Assembly (NCBI RefSeq): GCF_907165205.1 | Contig: NC_058191.1 | Location: 14,386,501 to 14,450,500 of the forward strand | Source of the DNA: Coccinella septempunctata | Lineage: Eukaryota > Arthropoda > Insecta > Coleoptera > Coccinellidae | DNA: 64,000 nt | Direction: 5' to 3' | Program-made: the position numbers and the translations under genes | The notes under the pieces: generated by a model | Databases searched by the model: none | Told to the model about the DNA's origin: nothing | The model's input: the letters and a program-made list of their open reading frames with translations, nothing else | Shown: positions 43,770-56,222 of the stretch, piece after piece | Layout of the letters: each line of letters begins with the position of its first letter | Numbering within the stretch: the stretch's first letter is position 1

Positions 43770-44600
43770 TGATCTACGGCAGTTTTATTGAAAAAAAAAT
43801 TTCTCTAACAGTGATTATCGAAAAATTTCCAAAAAGATGGAACAGCTGCATCGAGCTCCATAAAATCTTCAGGTTTTTAACATGAGGAGTTGCTCTTTCA
43901 GAATATGTATCACATTTCCATCTACGGTTAGTTTTATTGAAAGAAAAATTACTCTAACGGTGATTATCGAAAAATTTCCAAGAAGATGGAATACATTAAA
44001 TGATCGTCAAGACTGAACGGATGCATCGAGCTTCATAAAATCTTCAGATTTTTAACTAGAGGATATGCTCTTTCAGAATATGTAACACAGTTTCATCATC
44101 TACGGTCAGTTTTATTGAGAGAAACATTACTCTAACGGTGACTATCGAAAAATTTCCAGAAAGATGGAATCAATGAAATGATCGTCAAGACCGAACGGCT
44201 GCATCGAGCTCCATAAAATCTTCAGATTTTCAACTAGAGGAGTTGCTCTTTCAGGATATGTATCACATTTCCATTTACGGTTAGTTTTATTGAAAGAAAA
44301 ATTACTCTAACGGTGACTATCGAAAAATTTCCAAAGAGATAGAATCAATTAAATGATCGTCAAGACCGAACGGATGCCTCGAGCTCCATAAAATTTTCAG
44401 ATTTTTAACTAGAGGAAATGCTCTTTCAGAATATGTATCACATTTTCATCATCTACGGTTAGTTTTATTGAGAGAAAAATTACTCTAACGGTGACTATCG
44501 AAAAATTTCCAAAAAGATGGAATCAATTAAATGATCGTCAAGATCGACCGGCTGCATCGAGCTCCATAAAATCTTCAATGTTATACATATGGCCGACCTT
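43770..44600. repeat. Tandem array, ~178-bp unit, about 4.8 copies
   Basis: The anchor atcgaaaaatttcc recurs at 43817, 43966, 44144, 44319 and 44497 (spacings 149, 178, 175, 178). Each unit contains 'gcatcgagctccataaaatcttcag', which is also the last coding stretch (EDFMELDA) of the hAT fragment immediately to the right. Confidence 0.85.
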
Positions 44601-45086
44601 AGATGCAAAAGATTCAATATCTAGTAATTTTGAATTCTTGGGCAAAATATTGAACAAAGAAAAAAGCATTTCATGTTTTTTTGAGAATCTCGTTTCAAGG
44701 GCTGGAATCAGATGATATAAATATTGGATGAATATAGATTTTTTTGAAGTAATCTTCAGCTGAAGATGCTTCATAATTAGATCTCTACATTTGTCTACCG
44801 CAAATTCGTGGTTTCCAATCTCTATATTGAAACTCTGAGCAATAGATGATGCTTTGGAAAAAATTTCTGTGAAGCATGCATCATCGGAACGATGTTTTCC
44901 ACATATATCTATAATTAAATTTATGTGACGTTGAACATCTACAAAATTGATAAAAACACCTTGTAGTGTATTTGCTATTGGTTCCAATATATTTGAATAT
45001 TTACTTGCTATCGTTAAATAAACCACAAAAGTGGAAGAGTTTATTGCAGCCCATAACTGAGCAGCTCTTTTTGTTGAAGAATTCAT
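44538..45086 (-). pseudogene. hAT transposase C-terminal part (ZMYM1/P52rIPK-like)
   Basis: Minus strand, 182 open codons: TKRAAQLWAAINSSTF, LQGVFINFVDVQRHINLI, FTEIFSKASSIAQSFNIEIG, then a segment toward the dimerisation region. This matches the middle of the ZMYM1-like transposase in which a large helical insert precedes the hATC end. The upstream frame is cut by stops at about 45090, and the C-terminal dimerisation motif is missing. Confidence 0.65.
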
Positions 45087-45450
45087 TTCTTTTTGAATAT
45101 AGTTTCAGTTTTCAGCGAAAACTCGCAAAGATTTATATCTAGCTGACCAATGAGTTTCACAAAACAAAGGATAATATTGAAGGTGTTGTGCTGAAGAACA
45201 ATAAGGCGATCAGAATCTCAGGGGTGGCCTTGCCCACCCCTAGAATTGATCGAAAACAACTGATTTCAAAATGGAGCCAATACTTTCAAAATCTGATAAT
45301 ATCATTTTTTTTTTATTCCTGCTGGGAAAAAACATCTGTATTGAAGATTTTTTTTCCCCAGTTCACGCGCTCGACTGACGTATTTTCCACCCTCCGCCTA
45401 TCGGCTGACTTCACTATTTTGTTTCTAATTAACATTAATATTACATATGG

Positions 45451-47893
45451 TTTTTTTTTTTGGTGTAGCAGGGGGAAACTCTGCAAAACAGACGAACACA
45501 CCCTCTGCTGAGGGGGAACAGTGTGGGGATTCTCACTCTCTGAGCTCGAGACCCACTAAAAACCCTTTACTGCTTCTTCATAGGTTCCGGGCATTTTGCC
45601 TATTAACCAGTTGACTCTTATGGTTTCTGGACTCTCACACGATCATAGTCGTGTTGATAGTTGTATGCTGCCTATAGCTTTTATAGGTTAAGCTCTTCTT
45701 TGGTTACATTTAAATCCTTAACTGATCTCTCGGTCTTCGGTGGTAGGTTCTTGACCTTCTAGCTTCTTCCGTTGGATCGTAGTCGACTAATCTTCGTAGT
45801 TCCTCTTTTGGATGTTGTTTGGCTTCGTCGAATATCCTTTCCGCCTTTCTCTTCATAAATTCTGTAACTGGTTCCCATTCCAAGTCCTTGTAGATTTGTT
45901 TGTTCCTAACAAACCAGGGTACGTCCATCGCCATTCTAAGGAGTTTATTCTCAGTGGCCTGTATTCTCTTGATGTGGGTCTTGGCTGCGAAGCCCCATGC
46001 CGCCGATCCATATGTGAGTTGTGGTCGCGCAATAGTTTTAATCATCGTCAACTTGATGTTCTTATTCATATGACTTCTTCTGCCTATGAGTGGATAAAGT
46101 TTACTCATTGCGGCTTTTGTTTTATCAACAGCACATTTGATGTGGTTTTTCCATGTAAGTCCTCTGTCAAGTGTCACTCCTAGGTATGTTGCTTCATTTT
46201 TCCATTCAACCTCTTCTCCATCAACTTCAAGGTTTTCTTCCATCCTCAATCTTCTCTTTTGCAGTAATATTGCTTGAGTCTTTCTTCCATTGATTTGGAT
46301 TTTCCATTTGATGCACCATTTGAGTAATTCATCTATGGCTTCCTGCAGTCTCCAGTGTATGATCTCTGGGCGTCGATGTCTGAACGCTATTCCTATGTCA
46401 TCTGCGTACAAGGTGAGCATATTTCTAGCATTCTTCGGGATATCATAAACGTATATTACGTAAAGCAGAGGTCCAAGTACCGATCCTTGAGGCACTCCCG
46501 CTTCCAATTGTCTGGTTTGAGAGGTTGCTCCATCTATCTTCACATAAAAGTTTCTATTCCTCAGATAGTTCCTTATAATCTTGCATAGCTTGGTCGAATA
46601 TCCTGCTTTTTTCATCTTGTAGATTAGGCCTTCGTGCCATACTCTATCAAAAGCTCTCTCGATATCCATCAGAACTAATCCTGTGGCCTGTTTGGTCTGC
46701 ATTCCTTCGGTGACGTATTCTATGAGCCGTATTAATTGGAGTTCAGTCGAATGTTCTCGTCGAAATCCAAATTGTTCGGGTGGAATTATCTTCAACATTT
46801 CTGTTTCCTCATTCAGCCTTTTGGCGATAACCCTCTCGACGACTTTTCCTAGTGCTGATAGTAGGCTGATTGGTCTATAATTTTGAGGAAATTTCCGTTC
46901 CTTTCCAGGCTTGTTGAAAACTATCATTTCTGCAGTTTTCCATCTCTTTGGGTAATATTCGGTCCTCATCACTCCGTTTGTTATATTCGTCAAGACTGCT
47001 ATTCCTTTTCTAGGCAATTTCTTCAACATATAATTCGTTATCCTATCTTCTCCCGGTGCTTTCCGGTTTTTCAGTTTCATTATGATCTCTTTGATTTCTG
47101 TTGGTGAAGTCGGTTTTGGAATGATTTCGGTTTCCGGTGGTTCCATCATCAGTTCTTCGTTTGCTTCCACTTCTTCTTCTAGATCTTCATTGTCATCATC
47201 ATTTCTGTAATTTATTCTGGCTTCTCTCTCAATTGAGTCGGCAAGTGCTTCGGCTTTTTCAAGTCTCGTATATACCATTCCGTTTGCTCCATGCAGTGGA
47301 GGTATAACTGTCTGTTCTCGTCGTAAGCGTTTTTGCATTTTCCAAGCCGAGTGATCTACTGTATTCAGTTCCCTTTATCTCTGGTGCCATCTGTTATTAC
47401 GCAGTTCTGTTAAAGCATTTTTCAATATCTGACTATGCTTATTCAGTTTTTTCTTGTCTTCTTCTCTTTTTGTTGTTCTGTAGATTTTCCTGAGTCTTCT
47501 GTTCTTTTTTATAAGTTCCTTTATATCCCTTGGCGTATCTCCATGTGAATGTTTTGGAATTGGTTTCCTTATTCTCTTGGTGCTTTCTTCATAGGCTTCT
47601 TTTATTTGACTTTCCAATTTTTCAACTGCTTCATCTAATTCATCCCGGGTGTTTATTTGGGGAATTTCCGTGATTTTCTCCTGAAGTAAATTCTTATATT
47701 TCTCCCAGTCTGTGCGATCCTTGGTTTGTGTCTCTTCTTCGTTTCTTTGGCCATGTCCCACTATGAATTCTATGGGATTGTGGTCTGAAGTTCCGTCTTC
47801 TATTGTATCAATGCTGATTTCTTCAGTGATGTCTTTCATTACGACAATGTCCAGTACATCAGGTAGTCCATTTACTCTTGGTATGTAGGTCGG
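45451..47893 (-). mobile_element. Jockey-clade copy B, 5'-truncated
   Basis: A-tail at 45461-45451 and the same 3' UTR style as the 1.2 and 51-59 kb copies (ggtgtagcaggggg). The 5' end is cut inside the endonuclease (PTYIPRVNGLPDVLDIV) near 47893. No target duplication found. The sequence between 47893 and 48200 shows nothing. Protein identity to the other copies is clearly lower, so it is a sister subfamily. Confidence 0.85.
45710..47893 (-). pseudogene. Jockey ORF2: endonuclease end plus complete RT, one frameshift
   Basis: Two open parts, 47893-47375 and 47338-45710, separated by a stop and frame change. The first holds the endonuclease end with an intact SDH motif (GTSDHNPIEF) and a Lys-rich linker. 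The second has 542 codons with the whole RT: NYRPISLLSALGK, LVLMDIERAFDRVWHEG (motif A), AGVPQGSVLGPLLY (B), LTLYADDIGIA (C, YADD), TYLGVTLDRGLTW, and the C-terminal region to RRPRDQLRI. This is the best-preserved RT in the window and the only one with every motif. Confidence 0.85.
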
Positions 47894-48199
47894 ACACGAA
47901 CAGTTGCGGCTGGAGCCGAATGACTGTCCGAATGCAAGAATTCGGGGCTATACGATTCATCGCCCATAAAGGGACAAACTGCTAGATTATGATTGAAATA
48001 AACAAAACTGCAGGAGTTGCATGAAAGTTTTACATTAATAAATTATATAAATAACCGTGGAATGTAATATTTTCATTAAAAATCGCATGGGAAGGTTAAT
48101 AGCATAAAAGGATTGATTTCTCGTGATTATATTATAGGATGGAGAATTTATGCAACTTACAACTAGACGAATACTCAAACCCGGCTTATGTGTTTTTCT

Positions 48200-48595
48200 G
48201 AGGCCGTACAATCTCGGAGTTACAGAATTGTACCTTCCTCATTCTCGACGACTCAACCCTATCAATTCCTCCATCATCTCGTTCACAAGTTGATAAGCCA
48301 TTCTTTTAAATTTTTCAGTATTGTTTTTATTGGTTTTTCTATAAGTATTAGAATCAGACAACATTTCAATCATGCATTCATCATAATCCTTTCTCAACAT
48401 GATCACAGTGGAGTTCCCTTTATCCGCTCTCATAACTATGATTTCTGGGTGATTTTTAATAAATGATTTCGTACTTTGACGAAGTTTCAATCTATTTTGC
48501 GTATGAGCATTCTCCATTCCCTTCAAGAACAACAGGCTTCGTACTTCGTACAGCAAAAAGTCAAGAGACCCGAATTTGCTTTGGAGCAAATTCGG
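48200..48595 (-). pseudogene. Penelope-like element fragment
   Basis: Minus strand: KSFIKNHPEIIVMRADKGNS, TVIMLRKDYDECMIEMLSD, NTYRKT. 'ADKGN.tViM....Y' is the N-terminal landmark of Penelope-like RTs. The catalytic palm is absent. Confidence 0.65.
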
Positions 48596-49275
48596 GTATT
48601 AACACGTTGACTCTCACCGTTTTTCACGTTTTTCTCACCCCCCACGTCCAACACATTTATCCCAAGATAAGGGTTGCTTTTGAGTGATAAAATATATATT
48701 CTATGAAAAAATTAATTCTGCAGCCATTTAAGGAACTGTTCATGTTCAAAATTTTCAAGTCCAATGGAAGGCTTGATGCTGATGTTTCTTGAATCATGTA
48801 TGATTAATTATGATTGAGGTTATCAATACCTATTTCTACAAGACGTTCAGCCCATATGAACCGACCACACTGCAGCGTTCATGAAAAGTAACCATATTTA
48901 TCTTGAACGTCAAATGAATCAATGAATCACATACAACTCATGGACTCCTGGCGAAAATCTTTATGAATCATATGTGATGCATGGGACAGTAAACGTGTTA
49001 AATAAGGATTTAAATAGTAATTTTTATTGTCAGAAAAACCAGTGGCATATAATTTTTTTATCTGAAAATATTCAGACTAGCTGCAGTACGGACGCCACTG
49101 GTAGAATAGAAAAGAAATGATATTATGCAAAAAGTGCTCCTTGACGCTCAAAACCTATGTCTCAAATTTCATAAAAATATTTCAAGCAGTGTGAAAGTTA
49201 TTAATAAAAAACAATTTTTTTTTTATAATTTTAACACCCCGTATCTCGGAGAGTAAACATTTCTCGACAAATGTT
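48596..49275. other. Unassigned DNA
   Basis: No gene recognised. 'acaccccgtatctcggagag' near 49240 is of the kind found near mariner ends. Confidence 0.3.
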
Positions 49276-51175
49276 TTATGACAAACTAGGGCTTATTTTT
49301 GATATAGAATACGTGGTTAAAATTTCTTGGTTACGATCTAGACCACCCTGTATATATTTGTCGTACTCTTCTTTATTTTCTTTCACCAAGACAAGTAGTT
49401 CAGCTTTTAGAAGATTATGGTCTAAAGAAATATTTCTGCTGTCTAACCAGTTTTTTATATCTTCTTTTCGGGTTGAAGAAGAGGGTATGGAATCAATTTT
49501 TCTTGAGTGATAGCTGTTGTTATCCATTAGGCGAACACCCGCTGCCCGCGACCGACGACGTACGCGGACCCGCCGCCGTCAACGTGTGAATGCTATATTC
49601 GGAAAACTACGGGCACGGTCTCCCTGAAACGTCGCGTGCGACGTTCAGCAGCGGCTGGCGAAGGTCACACGTCGCACGCAACGGTTGGATTGATTCAATA
49701 GCATAGTGACGGGTGGACGTCAGAGGGAAAAATGAGTTCTTTTAATAAGAAAAAGTACGAAATGCTGATTCAGTTAATACAATGTTATCTTGCACGTTAC
49801 GATGTCTCACATAGTGACTATAAAAGTAATGTACTCAAGCATAATGTTTTTTAGAGGGTGAAATAGGCCGTGGGCATCTAATGGTTGGAGGTTTTGTGAT
49901 TTCATGTTCAATTAAACTTAATATTCTTGCGAATTGTTCTTGGGAAAGTCGAGAAAATTCATTAAATTTTGTATCATTGCACTTAATACAGTTATCCAAA
50001 CCGTAAAAAGTGCCTTCCTTTTTCCTGTTCTGGAACATTGTATCCGTTTTTTGCCTTTTTGTTGACAAAGCCAATAGTTCATCGTCTTCTTCCCCAAAAA
50101 TCAAACGATTAAGTAATTCTACTCGAATTCTACATTAATCTTGAAACACACTCTTATACATAGTAGCCTAGTATTGCAGCGCGCATGTAGAATGCGAAAG
50201 GTATTTCAGAGAGACCATGCGCCGGTTGTCAGCGACCGCCAGCGTTCCCGTATGACGTCAGCCGCACGTCGTCGGTAGCGGGCAGCGGGTGAGGGAGACC
50301 AGTGCCTTACGATAACTGCGTTATCCTCAAGGGTAGGCAAAATTGTAGAGAACCACCTTTCGAACGATTCCCCATTCATTTCTCCATGATAATCTCCAGA
50401 TTTATTGGATTCGAAGAACCACAAGCCGTTCTCTACAAAACCATTCTGCCCTCCTATATGACGAATAAGTCTTCTTCCCTTTCCACTTGGATTTTTGAGT
50501 CCAATTGACAGACCTTCCCGACGAGCTTGTCTACAGGACTTAATGGACTTATCAACCCATATGGTATTTTTTGTATGTCCTGCATTTATCAAAGTCTCGT
50601 CGAGATAATAAATTGTTCAACCCTGCTCCCTTAATGTTCGAATTTTTCTGAGATAATCTCTCCTCCAGACAATTATTTCCTCCCTATCTATCAGTAGACT
50701 ATCACGACCACGTTTTTTGAATGTAAATTGCATTTTCTTCAATAATTTATAGAAGGTTGTTCTCTTGAAATTAGGTAAACTGTTGTCATTGTTGACAATT
50801 TCTCACACTTACGAAATTGTGGGAATTTCATTACGAAAAAAAAAAAACGTGAACTATTCTCCTTATAAGGTTCATGTCGAAATCGTCAACCGTATCAATT
50901 ATTTTTAAAGAATTGGATCTTTTCTTAGGTGGAGTCAATATCTGGTTCTGTTTATATTCCCGAAGAATTTTGAATATGGAGGAATAACTTACACCTGATG
51001 ATCTTGAAACAATGCTCACCAAGTCCCTTTTTGACATATTAGGATGATCCTCAATTTCTTTTCAATAAATATTCAGAATCATCTCTTTTTCCGGAAGAGA
51101 AAAATGTGATTATTTTGTTCTTTTCTGTGGCGGCCCCCATGCATCACTTTCAGATGCAGTATCTGTTTCTGACAT
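49276..51175 (-). pseudogene. IS630/Tc1-like transposase gene, split by a Harbinger element
   Basis: Minus strand from ATG 51175: N-terminal HTH (SKRDLVSIVSRSSGVSYSSI), VDDFDMNLIRRIVH, then 50592 down: NAGHTKNTIWVDKSIKSCRQ, LSIGLKNPSGKGRR, NGFVENGLWFFESNKSGDYH, GESFERWFSTILP, NAVIV. The gene continues at 49527: MDNNSYHSRKID (second catalytic Asp), KNWLDSRNISLD, LLKAELLVLV. The two halves meet exactly if 49530-50306 is removed. Stops near 51110 and between 50830 and 50600 already disable it. The final catalytic Glu/Asp block is missing. Normal role: cut-and-paste DNA transposition at TA. Confidence 0.8.
49530..50306. mobile_element. 777-bp PIF/Harbinger element inside the IS630-like gene
   Basis: The ends are inverted: CACCCGCTGCCCGC.ACCGACGACGT at both sides, with GG at the outermost bases. 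A 3-bp tta duplication (49527-49529, 50307-50309) is diagnostic for Harbinger. Inside, minus 50104-49835 encodes EFSRLSQEQFARILSLIEHE, the helix before the HARBI1 nuclease, so it is a deletion derivative of a full element. Confidence 0.85.
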
Positions 51176-51589
51176 TTTCACCGCGAGTTCCTACAAAACA
51201 AAAATGCGAAATACTATTCGTTTACGCTGGCACAGTTGGATTCGAATGATATCTGTCTGCAATCTGCATTCCGTTGCGATTTCAATCCTGGTAGTCTGAT
51301 TTTTTTTTTTTTTGGTGTGGCAGGGGGAAAATCTGCAAGTCAGACGAACCACACTCTCCTAAGGTGGAACAAGTGTGGGGTTTCTCACTCTATTGAGCTC
51401 GAGACCCACTAAAACCCTGAACTGCTTCTTGAATTTTGGTTCCGGGCATTTGCCCATAAACCGTTCATCTCTTAGTCGGTTTTCTTCTCGCACACTATCG
51501 TGCTGGGATTTATGTGTTTATCCTCTATTGGATTAACACTTTATTGAATTTTTCAATAAGTTTCTGTTGTTATTTTAATCTCTTTTTAA

Positions 51590-54039
51590 TTGATCTCTTG
51601 GTCTCCTTCCGTAAATTCGCTTTCTCCTTTTGTCTTCCTCTGGGTCGTAGTCCACTAGTCTCCTGAGTTCTTGATTCTCCTGAGTTCTTGATTCTCCTGA
51701 GTTCTTGCCGCGAAACCTCAGGCAACTGATCCATAAGTCAGTAGCAACGGCTTTGATTATCTTAAATTTTGTTGCGTTAGACTTCTTCTTCCTATCAGAG
51801 GGTAGAGTCTATTCATCGCTGCTTTCGTTTTGTCGATTGCTTGTTTGATATGGCTTTCCCAAGTAAGACCTTTGTCAAGCGTTATTCCTAAGTATTTGGC
51901 TTCATTTTTCCAGTCGATTTCTCCGCCGTCAACTTCCAGTTTCGTTGTGGGTCGCAGTCTTCTCTTCTGTAGTAATATTGCTTGGCTCTTTTGTCCATTG
52001 ATCTTGATTTTCCACTTTATGCACCAGTCATTTGTTTCGTCAATCGTTTCTTGTAGAACTCGTTCTATTACTTCTGGGTTGCGGTGTCGAGTTGCTATGC
52101 CTGTGTCGTCAGCATATAACGTTAGCATAGTTCTTGGATTCTTCGGAATATCGTGAATGTATATGTTGTACAGAAGTGGCCCAAGCACTGACCCTTGGGG
52201 TACTCCAGCCTCTATATCTCTTGTTGAGGAGCATTCTCCTCCCACTTTCACGTAATATCTTCTATTTTTGAGTTAATTCCTGATCAACTTGCATATTTTG
52301 ATCGAATATCCAGCACATCTCATCTTATATATTAATCCTTCATGCCATACTCTGTCGAATGCTCTGGCGACGTCTAGTAAAACAAGACCTGTAGCTTGTT
52401 TATTTTGGAATTCCTCTGTAATGTATTCTGTGAGCCTTAATAATTGTTGCTCTGTTGAATGCTCTCTTCTGAATCCGGACTGTTCTGGTGGAATTAGTTT
52501 CAGATTTCCTCATTTAGCCTCGTGGCGATAATTCTTTCTACTAATTTTCCTAACGCCGACAGTACACTTATCGGTCTGTAGTTTTGTGGGAACTTCTTCT
52601 CTTTTAATGGTTTATTGAATACTATGACTCCTGCTGTTTTCCATTTTTCTGGGTAGTGTTCTGTCCCCATAATTCCATTCGCGATATTTGTTATGGCGGC
52701 TATATCTTTTCTAGGTAATTTCTTTAACATAACATTCGTTATTTTATCGCTTCCGGGAGCTTTCCTCTTCTTCAAACTTCTTACTATTTCCCTGATTTCA
52801 TTTGGCGATGTTGGCTTGTCTATTTCAGCAGTTGCTGGTAATTCATCCATTTCTTCATCATTTTCTTCAACCAGTTCTTCCAAATCTCCATTATCGTCGT
52901 CTATCCTGTAATTTATTCTCGATTCTCGTTCGATCGAGTCCGCCAATGCATCTGCCTTATCAGTATTGGTATACGCCAGTCCCTGTGTAGGGGTGGAATT
53001 TTAGTCTTTTCTCCTCGTAGGCTTTTTTGCATTCTCCATGCGGAATGATCGATTGTATTCAGTTCTTGAACCCTTTTGTTTCATCTGCTTGTTCTTAGAT
53101 CTTTCAGGGCATTTTTCAGAACTTGGCTATGTCGGTTGAGCCATGCGGATGACTTGGTGCTGGTCTCTTCACTCTTCTCGTGCTTTTTTCGTAAGCTTTG
53201 AATATAATCTCTTCCAGTTTATCAACCGCACATTCCAGATCGTCTGGAGTGCTTATTGTTGGAATTTCTGCTATTTCCGATTGTAATAAATGGCTGTATT
53301 TATCCCAATTGGTATATTCTCTTATTTCCAGCAGTTTTTCTCTTGGTTCTTCTCCAATTGTTAATTCCACGGGATTGTGGTTTGAGGTTCCATCTTTCAA
53401 AGTTTCAATCTAGAATTCTTGAGTTATATTTTTCAGTATCGCGATATCTATTACATCTGGTATTCCTCTACATAAGGCAGGATATGTCGGTAGCTCTAGT
53501 CCAATCACTATGGCATTATGTTTTTCGGCGAAATCCTTGAGTTTTTTGCCATTTCTATTCTCTGTTATGCTGTTCCATAATGGGGATTTACAGTTGAAAT
53601 CTCCGATGCAGATTTTCGGGGTCGTTCCTTCCAACATGTTGTTTATCTCTTCTTCCAATAAATTGTTTTGTGGTGGCTTATATGCCGAGGTAATTTCGAC
53701 TCTTTGACGATTTAATTCGGCAACAATTGTCACTTTTTCTGTTTTTCCTTGTGTTTCGTCACTACTTCAAATAAAGATACATTTGAAGAAGTGTTTCAGA
53801 TCTGTTCTCACCAATATTGCTACTCCTCCTCCGGTGTTTGTAATTCTGTCACATCTATATGTTTCATAATTGATGAAATTCAGTCGTCTGTTCCGATTTA
53901 TTCTTGTTTCCTGTAGGGCTATAATATCAGGTTGTCTCTCTGATATTATTTCTTCTATCTCGGCTTTCCGAGTGTTGATCCCGTTTATGTTCCACGAGAT
54001 TATCTTGAGGGATTTCTTCCTAATATCCGTAATGTCCAT
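51590..54039 (-). pseudogene. ORF2 of copy C, broken
   Basis: Readable: endonuclease (KIISWNINGINTRKAEI, LQETRINRNRR, GDFNCKSPLWNS, GTSNHNPVEL with Asn in place of the SDH Asp), linker, RT start (MADSIERES... NYRPISVLSALGK), motif A region, GVPQGSVLGPLLY, LTLYADDTGIA. Lesions: frameshift by a 7-base loss near 52500, TAA at about 52275, an indel near 53760, and a collapsed 3' end where 'ctgagttcttgattct' is repeated (51660-51720) and about 250 bases are missing. Confidence 0.85.
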
Positions 54040-54385
54040 TAATTCAGTTTACTGAATAATGCTTGGAGTTTTTTCTCCATTTCTCTCTCAATTTTCAACA
54101 TTATCTTGTTGAAAATTTTTTCCGTGAAGATATCTAAATCATCGGCTGATTCAGATATCTTTTTCTTCTCCTGTTGACTGTTCACAGCCTGTTTTATTGG
54201 AGGCTTCTTCTGTTCTTCTTTTTTCTGAACCGGTTCTGAAGTCTCCCCCTTCTTTTCCTGTTCTGTAGGTTTGACCTTCGCTACTTCCTGAATATTTCGA
54301 ACAGTAGTTTCAGTTACCGGCTTTTTCTGTTCAGCTGGTTTTCGGGAATACTTCTTTCTGGTCACCAGCTTGAACTCGCTACATC
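54039..54385 (-). pseudogene. ORF1 of copy C, 3' part
   Basis: Minus strand: SSKLVTRKK-type start, then a Lys/Glu/Gln-rich region and ILKIEREMEKKLQALFSKLN, ending with TAATG shared with ORF2. The 5' part lies at 58518-59219, beyond copy D. Confidence 0.85.
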
Positions 54386-54832
54386 ATATTCCGAGTCATT
54401 CGCTTGACAGGAGAAGACGTGCTACAGTGCTCCTAGTGCTATAAAAGAGAAAGCGGACGAGAAAGTCGAAGTGTCACAGTGCCGTAAAAGAGAAAGCGGA
54501 GGTGAAAGTGCCCACTAACCAAGCTACGGAATATTTGATTCCGTCTGTGAAGTTGTGTAGGTTCTATATTTGTTATCGGAATTTTAATTCGTTAAAATTT
54601 TCAAAGTTGGTGTTCATCCTAAGTGTCCAGAGAATTTTTTTTATTTTCTCGTTGGTACTGCAGAAAACATCAGGTGAGCTTATTTTTCGTATCTCTTTTC
54701 TGATTTTTATCATAGCGTATAAAACATTCGGCTTTATACCATAGTTTTATATTAGACTATTTTAGTGAAGATTTCTGAATATTTTATTATTTTCAAATTA
54801 TTTGATATTTTGAGATTTTTGATTATAAAACC

Positions 54833-56222
54833 ATGTCGGAAACCTCAGATAATGAGGGCTCCTACATGGAAGCGACCGATGCTGAAGAGTTCAGCGAAGG
54901 CGAACACGAGGAGCTTGTAAAGTTCAGAGAAGAAAATGGGCAGTTGAAAGCTCAAATAGTCAAACTGACTGAAACTGTGTCACAGTTGGTCGGTGAGATG
55001 CGCCTCTTGAGGGAGGAAATGACCCGCAATAATATGACGAAATCTCCCACTTACGCCGCAATCACAAAGCCGGTAGCGGGTTCCAAAAATAATTCCCTTA
55101 ATGGAATTGTTTCACAACCCGAAACAAGGAAAAATGATTCAACGCAGGTCGCGAAGGCCCCAAACGCGCCCCCAACTAAACGCGCGCGAAAAGAAAGCTC
55201 CTCTTCTGATGAGGAGACTGTCAAGAAGGCAACGGAAGTGCCTAAAAGAGATAAAATTCCACCCATCACGATGATGGGCACCTCAGATTAGGTAGAGATA
55301 TCTCTACACAAAAAGGATAAATTACAACCGTGCAACTACAGTTAAAGACGGTATAAAAATCATCGCGTCAACCGTAGATGATTTTAGAAAAATCACTACA
55401 TTCTTCGAGCAGCATGGTAAAGAATTTTTTACCTACCAAATGGAGGAGGAGAAGAAGATATATGCCGTTATTAGGCATTTACCAATCGACGCTGATCTTG
55501 CGTTGATTAAGGACGACCTGATATTCCAGGGAATAACAGACGCTGAGGTGTCCAGAATGACATCGAACAAGACAAAGAAACAAATACCTCTCTACCTGGT
55601 TAAAACCCAGAAAAAGGAAATATTCGAAGTGAAGCGACTCTACAACCTCTGTATTGTGGTTGAGCATAAAAAGAGGCCCGAAAGTCCAAGCCAGTGCTTT
55701 AGGTGCCAAAGGTACGGGCATGCACAAAACAAATGCTCCTTCCCGTGGAGATGCGTGAAGTGCTCAGGAAGCCACAGCAGCAATGACTGCACACTCACCA
55801 GAAAAGGTGAAGAGAGAAATGCCACATGCGTCTTATGTGGAGAAGAGGGCCATCCAGCTAGCTACAAAGGATGTAGCGAGTTCAAGTTGGTGACCAGAAA
55901 GAAAAATTCCCGAAAATCAGTTGAACAGAAAAAGAAGGTAACAAAAACAACAACTTCTGAACAAAAAATTCAGGAAGTAGCGAAGATCCAACCTACAGAG
56001 CAGGAAAAGAAGAGGGAGACTCCAAAACCCGTCCAGAAAAAAGAAGGACAGAAAAAGCTTACAATGAAACAAGCTGTGAACAGTCAACAGGAGAAGAAAA
56101 AGATATCTGAATCAGCCGATGATTTAGATATCTTCACGGAAAAAATTTTCAACAAGATAATGTTGAAAATTGAGAGGGAAATGGAGAAAAAACTCCAAGC
56201 ATTATTCAGTAAACTGAATTAA
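54833..56222 (+). pseudogene. ORF1 of copy D (PRE_C2HC and three zinc knuckles)
   Basis: ATG at 54833, acidic N-terminus with a short coiled coil (EENGQLKAQIVKLTETVSQL), basic NLS-like TKRARKESSSSDEE. A TGG to TAG stop at 55289 and a ~20-base loss follow. From about 55340 the frame is open to 56222: PRE_C2HC segment (RHLPIDADLALIKDDLIFQG), knuckles CFRCQRYGHAQNKC, CVKCSGSHSSNDC and CVLCGEEGHPASYKGC, Lys/Gln-rich tail. The stop overlaps the ORF2 start as TAATG. Confidence 0.85.

Noticed and set aside
45812..46183. 123-codon ORF on the plus strand
   Set aside because: Shadow of the 542-codon Jockey RT frame.
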